Origin: Bacteroidales bacterium
Lineage (GTDB): Bacteria > Bacteroidota > Bacteroidia > Bacteroidales > GWA2-32-17
Assembly: GCA_026417155.1 (NCBI GenBank)
Contig: JAOADU010000015.1
Span: forward strand, 1 to 48,725
DNA: 48,725 bases
Reading direction: 5' to 3'
In this document: positions 1-7,261 of the stretch, in pieces
How positions within the stretch are numbered: position 1 is the stretch's first letter
Layout of the letters: each line of letters starts with the position of its first letter
Made by a program: the position numbers and the translations under genes
Notes under the pieces: generated by a model
Database searches by the model: none
What the model was told of the DNA's origin: nothing
Seen by the model: the letters and a program-made list of their open reading frames with translations, nothing else

Positions 1-1
1 G

Positions 2-322
2 CGTGTATTTATCCAATTAGAAGGGAATTGCAATGGTGTATATGTAACTAATAAAACCAAAGAAGGTTTTGAAGTTGTTGAGTTAAACAATGGAACTTCA
101 AATGTAGATTTTTCATGGTTTGTTATTGCCAACCGAGCCGATTATATCAATCCTATAACAGGGAATTTAATATCTAAACATGAAGGGGTTCGATTCCCAC
201 AAGCACCAAATGCACCTAAAATCGAAAGAGTTAAGCATAATGCTTTGGATAAAACTAAATATATTGAACGTGATATAGATTTAAAATCATTAGAAATAAA
301 AAAAGCTAAAGAAAATAAATAA
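2..322 (+). CDS. C-terminal fragment of an unknown protein (5' end outside the window)
   Basis: An open frame enters from the left edge and stops with TAA, giving the last 106 residues of a larger protein. It is missing from the ORF track because the start lies outside the window. The visible part begins RVFIQLEGNCNGVYVTNK, continues through FSWFVIANRADYI, and ends in a Lys/Glu-rich tail. The style resembles the C-terminal regions of large Bacteroidota surface or tail-fibre-like proteins, but I cannot assign a family. Only 10 bases separate its stop from the next start, so the two genes are probably co-transcribed. No T9SS sorting domain is visible in this fragment. Confidence 0.75.
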   Translation, partial: RVFIQLEGNCNGVYVTNKTKEGFEVVELNNGTSNVDFSWFVIANRADYINPITGNLISKHEGVRFPQAPNAPKIERVKHNALDKTKYIERDIDLKSLEIKKAKENK

Positions 323-332
323 AGTTTTATCA

Positions 333-1775
333 ATGAAAACAATAGGGCACATACTTTTTTTCTTTGTTATTATATTCAAATCATTTTCTCAAGGTCTCAT
401 TATCAACAACACCGCGAGTTTTGTGCTTACCGATAATTCAAATTTAATTATACGAACAGTTGGTATTTCAGAATCGGGTATATATAATGTAGGCACACGA
501 ACATTCCATGCAAATTCGAATGTTAAATTTAGTGGCAATGTAGAACAATTTATTGGTGGAACGCATACCATTACTTTTGGTAATGTACATGTATTAAATA
601 CATCTGTAGGTGGGCTATATTTACGAACAAATACGAATATTTTTGGAAATTTATATCTAACAAATGGTCGCTTTAATTTGCGCGATAACATATGTGAATT
701 AGGTTATACCGGGAACGTGGTAAGTGAAACAGATCCTACAGCAATTATAGCTACCAATAGTTTATGGCAGATTGGACAAGGTACAGGTCAGATTCGAGCT
801 ATACGCGACAACCCTTCAGGGAACGTTGCAGGTTTAGGTTTAAATTTTACACCTTCGTCTCCGTTAGGAAATGGAACTATAATTCGTCGTGCTTGTCATG
901 CCTTGCAAGGAACCGGATCTTATACAAGTAATTATAGTATTTACCGATATTATCAAATTATACCCACTAACCCTATGCCGACATTAACCATTAATAATTT
1001 TTATTATTGGGGTGGAATTACGCAGCACGAACTTAACGGTCATCCCGAAAATGGTTTAATTATGTTTCAACGAGTTCAGTTTGGTGGAGGCTCAAATCCA
1101 ATTTATTGGGAACCAAGAAATACAACATGGGGTGGTGGTGGAGCCAATAATTATGTAACAAGTAGTACACGTAATGATATTTCTTTAAATTATATTGAAA
1201 TAACTTTAGGAAGTGATGTAAAGCCATTGCCTGTTAATATTATAAGTTTTTTAAGCCGTTGCAATCAGTTGCAAAATATCCTAACCTGGCAAACAGCCAG
1301 CGAAACCAACAATGCAGGTTTCGATGTGCAAAAAAGCCATAATGGAACCGATTGGGAAACGATGGGTTTTGTTCAAGGTCAGGGCAATTCGAATACTACC
1401 ACAACCTATACTTTTACTGATGATGCTCCGTACTATCCTATTACTTATTACCGATTGCGACAAATAGATCATGATGGCAACGATACGTATTCGCAAGTAA
1501 TTGCAGCTAATTGTTCAAGCCCGCATGCTGTAGAGGAAGATGTTAATGTTTACTTTACAGGCGATCATTTACAAGTACAAATAATAGGCAAAGCCAATAC
1601 AACGATTCGATTTTATGTAACAAATGTGTTGGGACAAGTTATTTGCAATAAAAAATTATACTTATCGGAACCTATTCAGCAATTTACGATAGATAAACCC
1701 TTAGCAGCGGGGATGTATTATGTGAATTTAATCGGCGAAAACTTTTTGATATCGAAGCCTGTTCAAAAGCAGTAA
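333..1775 (+). CDS. Secreted T9SS cargo protein with C-terminal sorting domain
   Basis: This 480-residue exported protein has a signal peptide (MKTIGHILFFFVIIFKSFSQG). Residues from about 25 to 300 form an Asn/Gly/Thr-rich beta-type region of unknown function. After it comes PLPVNIISFLSRCNQLQNIL and a segment with DVQKSHNGTDWETMGFVQGQ and TYYRLRQIDHDG, the fibronectin-like module that often precedes T9SS sorting domains. The last 80 residues (VNVYFTGDHLQVQI ... LAAGMYYVNLIG) match a type A sorting domain, so the protein should cross the outer membrane through T9SS and be surface-attached or released. It follows the partial gene by 10 bases. Substrate or role is unknown. Confidence 0.85.
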   Translation: MKTIGHILFFFVIIFKSFSQGLIINNTASFVLTDNSNLIIRTVGISESGIYNVGTRTFHANSNVKFSGNVEQFIGGTHTITFGNVHVLNTSVGGLYLRTNTNIFGNLYLTNGRFNLRDNICELGYTGNVVSETDPTAIIATNSLWQIGQGTGQIRAIRDNPSGNVAGLGLNFTPSSPLGNGTIIRRACHALQGTGSYTSNYSIYRYYQIIPTNPMPTLTINNFYYWGGITQHELNGHPENGLIMFQRVQFGGGSNPIYWEPRNTTWGGGGANNYVTSSTRNDISLNYIEITLGSDVKPLPVNIISFLSRCNQLQNILTWQTASETNNAGFDVQKSHNGTDWETMGFVQGQGNSNTTTTYTFTDDAPYYPITYYRLRQIDHDGNDTYSQVIAANCSSPHAVEEDVNVYFTGDHLQVQIIGKANTTIRFYVTNVLGQVICNKKLYLSEPIQQFTIDKPLAAGMYYVNLIGENFLISKPVQKQ

Positions 1776-1791
1776 GAACATTCGGCGTTAG

Positions 1792-1864
1792 TCGGTCCGG
1801 AGGGATTCGAACCCTCGACCCCATGATTAAGAGTCACGTGCTCTACCAGCTGAGCTACGGACCG
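1792..1864 (-). tRNA. tRNA-Lys (anticodon CTT)
   Basis: The minus strand folds into a complete 73-base cloverleaf. The acceptor arms are CGGTCCG and CGGACCG, the D arm is GCTCAGCTGGTAGAGC, and the anticodon arm is CGTGA-CTCTTAA-TCATG with anticodon CTT (reads AAG, Lys). The T arm is GAGGG-TTCGAAT-CCCTC and the discriminator base is A. CCA is not encoded, so it must be added by a nucleotidyltransferase. The gene lies 27 bases downstream of queA on the same strand and may be read from the ftsX-to-queA transcript. No integrase or direct repeat marks it as an attachment site. Confidence 0.96.
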
Positions 1865-1891
1865 GAATTTCGTTGCAAAAGTAGTTAATTT

Positions 1892-2941
1892 TTATAAAAT
1901 TAGCATAGCATCGCCGTATGTTCCAAAATAATATTTTTCTTTTATAGCAATTTTGTATGCTTCCATGAGTTTTTCGTAGCCGCAAAATGCAGCAGCTGTC
2001 ATCATAGGTTGCGACATGGGCATGTGAAAATTAGTAACCATGCAGGTTGGAATATTAAATTGGTAAGGTGGAAAAATAAATTTATTAGTCCATCCCATAA
2101 AGGGTTTTAAAAATCCATCGGTCGAAACGGAACTTTCTAAAGTTCGAATAACCGTAGTACCTACGGCACATATTTTTTTCTTTTGTTCTTTAGCTTTATT
2201 AACAATTTCGCAAACTTCGGGGTTTATTTTTATTTCTTCAGAATCAACTTTGTGTTTGGTAAGGTCTTCTACATCTATTTGACGGAAGTTGCCCAAACCT
2301 ACATGTAGCGTAACAAATGCGAAATGAATGCCTTTAATTTCTAATTTCTTTAATAAATGCTTGCTAAAATGCAAGCCTGCTGTAGGAGCAGCAACAGCAC
2401 CTTCTTCCTGTGCAAAAATGGTTTGATAACGTTCGGCATCAATTTCTTCTACTTCCCGTTTTATAAACTTAGGTAGTGGGGTTTCGCCCAGCGAATACAG
2501 CGTTTTTTTAAACGATTCGTAATCGCCGTCGTATAAAAATCGTAATGTTCTGCCTCTCGAAGTTGTGTTGTCAATAACTTCGGCAACAAGCTCATCATTT
2601 TCGCCAAAGTAAAGTTTATTGCCAATTCGTATTTTACGGGCAGGTTCAACCATCACATCCCACAATCGTTGTTCGCGGTTGAGTTCGCGTAATAAAAACA
2701 CTTCTATTCGGGCACCTGTCTTTTCTTTATTGCCGTACAATCGGGCTGGAAAAACCTTAGTATTATTGAAAACCATGACATCATGCTCGTCGAAATAATC
2801 TATAATATCTTTAAAAATTTTGTGTTCTATTAACCCACTTTCGCGATGTACGACCATTAGTCTCGAATCGTCGCGATTTTCACGGGGATATAAAGCAATC
2901 AACTCATCCGGTAATTTGAATTTAAAATGCGAAAGTTTCAT
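1892..2941 (-). CDS. queA: S-adenosylmethionine:tRNA ribosyltransferase-isomerase
   Basis: QueA transfers and rearranges the ribose of S-adenosylmethionine onto 7-aminomethyl-7-deazaguanine at tRNA position 34, making epoxyqueuosine in Asp, Asn, His and Tyr tRNAs. The 349-residue length is standard for the family. Diagnostic stretches include [19 protein letters not shown] at the N terminus, [43 protein letters not shown] and [10 protein letters not shown] near the C terminus. It lies 47 bases downstream of truB, so two tRNA-modification genes sit together at the end of the ftsX block. The adjacent tRNA-Lys(CTT) is not a queuosine substrate, so that adjacency is not functional evidence. Confidence 0.97.
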   Translation of the reverse strand: MKLSHFKFKLPDELIALYPRENRDDSRLMVVHRESGLIEHKIFKDIIDYFDEHDVMVFNNTKVFPARLYGNKEKTGARIEVFLLRELNREQRLWDVMVEPARKIRIGNKLYFGENDELVAEVIDNTTSRGRTLRFLYDGDYESFKKTLYSLGETPLPKFIKREVEEIDAERYQTIFAQEEGAVAAPTAGLHFSKHLLKKLEIKGIHFAFVTLHVGLGNFRQIDVEDLTKHKVDSEEIKINPEVCEIVNKAKEQKKKICAVGTTVIRTLESSVSTDGFLKPFMGWTNKFIFPPYQFNIPTCMVTNFHMPMSQPMMTAAAFCGYEKLMEAYKIAIKEKYYFGTYGDAMLIL

Positions 2942-2988
2942 ATCTTATCTTTTTAATCAAACCCTTATACGCAAAAGTTATATACTTG

Positions 2989-3684
2989 TTACAAATTTCT
3001 TGCCAGTTTTAACATTTTTTCAAAATTCTCAATGCTCATAGCTTCTTCTATAGTATAAGGACCAATAGCAGTGCGTTCGAGTTTTGTTATATATGCACCT
3101 CCCGTTAGTTTTTTGCCTATGTCGCGAACAAGAGCTCTTATGTAAGTTCCTTTGCTACAGGTAACAGTAAAGGTAAACTCTGGCGGTGAAAATTGTAACA
3201 ATTGAATATGATGAATATGAACAGAAGCGGGTGGTAATTCGAACACCTGTCCTTTACGGGCTAAGTGATATGCTCGTTTGCCTTCAATCCATTTTGCCGA
3301 AAATTCTGGCGGCACTTGCCAAATCTGACCTTTGAATGATTGTAGTGTACGAATCACATCATTTTCAGTTACATGATGATATTCAAAGTACTTATCTATG
3401 GGTGTTTCTAAGTCGAACGATGCCGTGCTGCCTGAAAAATTGACGGTAGCATGGTAAGTTTTGTCATATTGAGTGTATAGAGAAATACTTTTTGTTTCTT
3501 TTCCGATACAAACAATCATTAAGCCAGTGGCTAATGGATCTAAAGTGCCAGCATGTCCTACTTTTAATTTTTCTTGTGTATATTGAATTAAAAGTTTTCT
3601 AATTTTACCCACAACATCAAACGAAGTCCAACCATAAGGCTTGTTTAGTAAAAACACGCCGCTGTTATGTATCAATTGGTTCAT
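2989..3684 (-). CDS. truB: tRNA pseudouridine-55 synthase
   Basis: TruB isomerises U55 in the T loop of most tRNAs. The 231-residue protein begins GVFLLNKPYGWTSFDVVGKI and has the catalytic segment KVGHAGTLDPLATGLM, whose Asp (in TLDP) is the nucleophile. FSGSTASFDLETP and SKGTYIRALVRDIG follow, both typical of the TruB fold. It is shorter than the roughly 310-residue E. coli enzyme and lacks a recognisable C-terminal PUA-like extension, which in my experience is normal for Bacteroidota. Its ATG overlaps the uppP stop by one base (TAATG), so the two are probably translationally coupled. Confidence 0.96.
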   Translation of the reverse strand: MNQLIHNSGVFLLNKPYGWTSFDVVGKIRKLLIQYTQEKLKVGHAGTLDPLATGLMIVCIGKETKSISLYTQYDKTYHATVNFSGSTASFDLETPIDKYFEYHHVTENDVIRTLQSFKGQIWQVPPEFSAKWIEGKRAYHLARKGQVFELPPASVHIHHIQLLQFSPPEFTFTVTCSKGTYIRALVRDIGKKLTGGAYITKLERTAIGPYTIEEAMSIENFEKMLKLARNL

Positions 3685-4463
3685 TAAACTAATTTGAGCG
3701 AAAATTCTAAGCTAAGCAATATAATTAATAAAAGACCTAAAACAATTCTATACCAACCAAAAATCCAAAAACCATGGCGGGTTAAAAAGTAAATAAAAAA
3801 CTTTATAGCAAGCATACCTACGATAAACGAAACAATATTTCCTACAATTAAATATTGCACGTGCGAGGTTTGTATGAGATGATAAGTTTTAAATAGTTTA
3901 TATGCCGATGCAGCAAACATGGTAGGCACAGCAAGAAAAAACGAAAATTCGGCAGCCGACTTGCGGCTAAGTTTTTGTGTAAGACCGCCGATTATAGTTG
4001 CTGCAGATCGGGAAACACCGGGTATAAGGGCAATGCATTGAAATAAACCAATAATGAAAGCATTTGTGTAATTGGGTTCGCCATGGTAGGTATTGTGTTT
4101 AAACCATTGATCGACAAAAAGAAAAATGATACCACCTATAACTAGTGCTATAGAAACAACCCATACACTATCGAGCAGAGTATCGATGTAATCACCTGCA
4201 AGAAATCCTATAATAGCAGCAGGAATAAATGCTACGAATAATTTAAAGTAGAATTGAATGCTTTTGAAAAACCGATTAAAATAAAGAAAAACAACCGACA
4301 ATATTGCTCCGAATTGAATATTGACAATATACAAATGTAAAAAATCTGACGATGGTACACCAAGCACATGCTGAGCAATAATCATGTGTCCGGTAGACGA
4401 AATAGGTAAAAACTCGGTTATTCCTTCTACGATAGCAATAATAATAGCGTCAAGCCACGACAT
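3684..4463 (-). CDS. uppP: Undecaprenyl-diphosphate phosphatase (BacA/UppP)
   Basis: UppP dephosphorylates undecaprenyl pyrophosphate to regenerate the lipid carrier for peptidoglycan and surface polysaccharides. The 259-residue polytopic inner-membrane protein carries both family signatures: [17 protein letters not shown] near residues 13-29, with the Glu-rich catalytic motif, and [14 protein letters not shown] near residue 150. About eight hydrophobic segments are visible. One-base TAATG overlaps join it to the DUF3098 gene upstream and truB downstream, so it is part of a tight operon headed by ftsX. Confidence 0.97.
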   Translation of the reverse strand: MSWLDAIIIAIVEGITEFLPISSTGHMIIAQHVLGVPSSDFLHLYIVNIQFGAILSVVFLYFNRFFKSIQFYFKLFVAFIPAAIIGFLAGDYIDTLLDSVWVVSIALVIGGIIFLFVDQWFKHNTYHGEPNYTNAFIIGLFQCIALIPGVSRSAATIIGGLTQKLSRKSAAEFSFFLAVPTMFAASAYKLFKTYHLIQTSHVQYLIVGNIVSFIVGMLAIKFFIYFLTRHGFWIFGWYRIVLGLLLIILLSLEFSLKLV

Positions 4464-4708
4464 TATTTAGAAGATTGTTTGCGATGGTATAAAATGCCAA
4501 CGATTTCGAGAGCAAAACCAATTAAAATTAATATGGTAGAAAGTGTGAGACGACGAAAATCGAACAATGTATCGCCTGCAAACACATTTGGATCGTCAGT
4601 TCCTCCGCCCGACATGGCAATAAAACCAAATACTATAAACAGCAAACCTGCAATGATGATGATGTAGTTTATTTTATCTAACACCGAAAAAGATTTATTT
4701 TCTTTCAT
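4463..4708 (-). CDS. DUF3098 small inner-membrane protein
   Basis: This 81-residue protein has two hydrophobic segments ([17 protein letters not shown] and [20 protein letters not shown]). They flank a conserved hydrophilic loop [11 protein letters not shown] followed by DFRRLTLS, the DUF3098 signature. The family is known mainly from Bacteroidota. No biochemical function is established. It sits between ftsX (12-base gap) and uppP (one-base overlap), an arrangement I recognise as common in the phylum, so a role in division or envelope assembly is plausible but only inferred. The start is ATG and the reading frame is clearly real. Confidence 0.92.
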   Translation of the reverse strand: MKENKSFSVLDKINYIIIIAGLLFIVFGFIAMSGGGTDDPNVFAGDTLFDFRRLTLSTILILIGFALEIVGILYHRKQSSK

Positions 4709-4720
4709 AATTTATAGGGT

Positions 4721-5599
4721 TTAAAAATACAATTCGGATGTTCGTAATCGTAAATAACGATTGACAGCAAAAAATGATGAAACTAAGGTAATAAACATTC
4801 CAGATAAAATGATAAAACCAAATGTTGCTCCTAAGGTTTTAAAATCGTAAAAGTTAATTATGTCGCTTAAATTGTTTTGCAAATAGAATATTACAGCCGA
4901 AATAAGAGCAATTGCAATTAAGGATGAAATAATGCCTTGATAAAATGATTTAAGAATAAAAGGCATACGAATAAAGTTTTTGGTTGCACCTACAAGTTGC
5001 ATGGATTTAATGATAAATCGCTTGGAATAAATAAGCAAACGGATAGTATTGTTGATAAGAGCAACAGCCACCACTAATAAAAATATGCTAATGATTAAAA
5101 TAAAAAAGCTAATGGTGTTTAGATTTTTATAAATAACATAGAGCAAATCTTTCTGGTAGTACATTTCTTCGACAATAGGGAATTGACTTATTTCTTTTTC
5201 AATTTTTTTTATACTATCGGGATTGGCATACTCGGCTTTGTATTTAACTTCGATAGATGGTGGTAAGGGATTCTCGGTAAGCATTTCAAGAAATGATTCG
5301 CCTAAGTCTTTTTTTAATTGTTCGGCTGCCATATCTTTCGTTATGTAATTAGTAGATTTAACGTATGGTTTAGCATCAATTAATTTTTGAAGTTTAAGAA
5401 TATCGGGTTCTTTGGCATCTTCTTTAATAAAAACACTAAAACTGATGTTTTCTTTAACATAATTGCTTATTTGTGCGCTGCTTAGGTATAAAAGAGCAAC
5501 TAATCCTAAAAGAAACAGTAATAAGGTAATACTAAATGTAGTAGTAATGTAAGAATTAATAATTCTTAGCCAATATCGGTTATGATGCTTTTTAGCCAT
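4721..5599 (-). CDS. ftsX: Cell-division protein FtsX (ABC transporter permease)
   Basis: FtsX pairs with the ATPase FtsE at the septum and controls peptidoglycan hydrolases. The protein has 292 residues from MAKKHHNRYWLRI. One transmembrane segment lies near residues 20-45 (TTTFSITLLLFLLGLVALLYL). A periplasmic domain of about 110 residues follows (FSVFIKEDAKEPDILKLQK, then EEMYYQKD). Three C-terminal membrane segments make the FtsX core, with QLVGATKNFIRMPF between the first two. The ORF track starts at 5656 with TTG, but a well-spaced promoter at 5609-5639 lies downstream of that, so the ATG at 5599 is chosen. No ftsE is in the window. This gene heads the block running to queA. Confidence 0.95.
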   Translation of the reverse strand: MAKKHHNRYWLRIINSYITTTFSITLLLFLLGLVALLYLSSAQISNYVKENISFSVFIKEDAKEPDILKLQKLIDAKPYVKSTNYITKDMAAEQLKKDLGESFLEMLTENPLPPSIEVKYKAEYANPDSIKKIEKEISQFPIVEEMYYQKDLLYVIYKNLNTISFFILIISIFLLVVAVALINNTIRLLIYSKRFIIKSMQLVGATKNFIRMPFILKSFYQGIISSLIAIALISAVIFYLQNNLSDIINFYDFKTLGATFGFIILSGMFITLVSSFFAVNRYLRLRTSELYF

Positions 5600-5608
5600 A
5601 TTATGATG

Positions 5609-5639
5609 CAAACATAATGGATTTTTTTTGTACTTCAAA
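5609..5639 (-). promoter_or_regulatory. Bacteroidota-type promoter of the ftsX operon
   Basis: On the minus strand TTTG (5639-5636) is followed after 19 bases by TATGTTTG (5616-5609), matching the TTTG-N19-TAnnTTTG consensus. The predicted transcript starts only a few bases before the ATG at 5599, which rules out the longer TTG-initiated ORF and implies a very short leader. Confidence 0.75.
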
Positions 5640-5690
5640 CATACAACGAAAGTCAAAAGTTAAAATATAAAAAAGTGTCAAATACAGAAA

Positions 5691-7190
5691 TTACCTGTAA
5701 TTTAAAAATTGTTTTACCAATTGTTGTAATAATTCAGGATTATTAGAGAGTGTTTGTCTGAGTTCCTTGTCATCGTATTCTTTTAATTGTTTGATAATAC
5801 TGTTTATCGAACCTTCGGGGAAAACACCCGATTCGATAAATGGAGTTTTTTTGTTTTCAAGACAAATAGCTGCTTCATGGCACGAGGCGGGCAAGTGTCC
5901 TAAGTATTTTACTTTGTCTTGACATTCTTCTTTGTGAATATTGACGTTGACATACAATTTTTCGGCTAAGTCGAGTGCATTGGGCATTTCGAAACCTTGT
6001 GCTGCAGCAACAACAATTGCAGCAAGCAGTGCATATACATCGGCTGTTCCATCGGGCGAGCGAAGTTCAATTGTCTGTTTTTCGGGCAGTGTGTAATTGT
6101 CGAGGGTAATGTATGGATTAGCATGCTCAATCATTGCTTCGTGCGTAGTCCAGCCTAATGGAACACGAATGAGGACAGAACGGTTGCGATCGCCCCAGCA
6201 TATACTGGTGGGTGCTTCTTGATGCGGAACTAATCGCATAAACGAAAGGGGTGTTGTATTTCCAAAAGCTGTAATAGCATCGGCATAAGATAAAATGCCA
6301 GCAATCATACGTCGGGCAGTAGAACTTAGTTGATTATTTTCGAGCATTTGATTCTTTCCATATTTTTCGGCTAACATATGTATGTGCAAACCGCTACCTG
6401 CTTTTCCTACAGTAATTTTAGGTGCGAAACTAACATTTATTCCGTATTGATAAGCCAAATTACGTAAAACCCATTTGCCAATTAATATTTGATCGGCAGT
6501 GTCTTCAACGGGGACGGGTAAAAATTCAATTTCGTGTTGTTCGTAAATAAATTCGTCGTCTTGAAATGCGCCTACTTCCGAATGTCCGTATTTTATTTTT
6601 CCACCACATTGCGATATGAGTTGCATAGCATGATTGCGAAAATCGTTGAATTTTATAAATGGTGCCGATTCGTGATAACCTTTTTGATTTGTAGGTAAAA
6701 AATTATTGTCTTTAGGGGCAATAACATAAAATTCTAATTCGCCAAGAGCTTTGAATGTCATTCCTGTTTTTTGTTTAAAATATCTATGGGCTTTGTGTAA
6801 AATATATTCAGGTGCACTTTCTAATGGTTTGCCTTCGTTTGTGTAAAACGAACATAATATGTCAATAGCAGGTATTTCTGAAAACGGATTGACAAAAGCT
6901 GTTTTATATCGAGGAATAACGTATAAGTCGCTCGATCCAGCTTCAATAAAAGAGAATAAACTAGAACCATCGACTCTTTCGCCATAAGTAAGTATATGCG
7001 ACAAATACGATTTATCATAGATGTAAAAGCTAAGTGTCTTTAATCGTCCATCTTGTGCCGCGTACCTAAAGTTAATAATTTCGATTTGATTGTCTGATAC
7101 ATATTTAATAATATCTTCGGCAGTGAAAGTCGAAGATTCTTTACCAAGATATTTTTCAATTAAATTTGCATGTAATGAAAAATCGGCCAT
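5691..7190 (-). CDS. glnA: Glutamine synthetase family protein (type I-like)
   Basis: The enzyme makes glutamine from glutamate, ammonia and ATP. It has 499 residues from ATG (MADFSLHANL); the track start two codons earlier is TTG. The N-terminal half contains YGERVDGSSLFSF, and LGELEFYVIAP opens the catalytic domain. Active-site stretches include GHSEVGAFQDDEF, EQHEIEFLPVP, AGSGLHIHM (ammonia and glutamate site), WGDRNRSVLIRVP (phosphate-binding arginines) and TIELRSPDGTADVY. The Tyr-containing adenylylation motif of enterobacterial GSI (NLYDLPPEE) is not present. In its place is a longer segment VNIHKEECQDKVKYLGHLP, so control by adenylylation looks unlikely. A gamma-glutamyl-amine ligase of the same fold cannot be excluded from sequence alone. 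It appears to be a single-gene unit. Confidence 0.85.
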   Translation of the reverse strand: MADFSLHANLIEKYLGKESSTFTAEDIIKYVSDNQIEIINFRYAAQDGRLKTLSFYIYDKSYLSHILTYGERVDGSSLFSFIEAGSSDLYVIPRYKTAFVNPFSEIPAIDILCSFYTNEGKPLESAPEYILHKAHRYFKQKTGMTFKALGELEFYVIAPKDNNFLPTNQKGYHESAPFIKFNDFRNHAMQLISQCGGKIKYGHSEVGAFQDDEFIYEQHEIEFLPVPVEDTADQILIGKWVLRNLAYQYGINVSFAPKITVGKAGSGLHIHMLAEKYGKNQMLENNQLSSTARRMIAGILSYADAITAFGNTTPLSFMRLVPHQEAPTSICWGDRNRSVLIRVPLGWTTHEAMIEHANPYITLDNYTLPEKQTIELRSPDGTADVYALLAAIVVAAAQGFEMPNALDLAEKLYVNVNIHKEECQDKVKYLGHLPASCHEAAICLENKKTPFIESGVFPEGSINSIIKQLKEYDDKELRQTLSNNPELLQQLVKQFLNYR

Positions 7191-7261
7191 AATCAAATTT
7201 TTTGCAAAGTAAGAAATAAAAATGAGAAGGTAAAATATTTTAAATCAAACCATGTTTAAAA

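Noticed and set aside
2-322. Prophage tail-fibre remnant
   Set aside because: No other phage gene is in the window and the next gene carries a T9SS sorting domain, so a cellular surface protein is more likely.
1792-1864. tRNA-Lys as an integration attachment site
   Set aside because: No integrase, flanking direct repeat or foreign gene block lies beside it.
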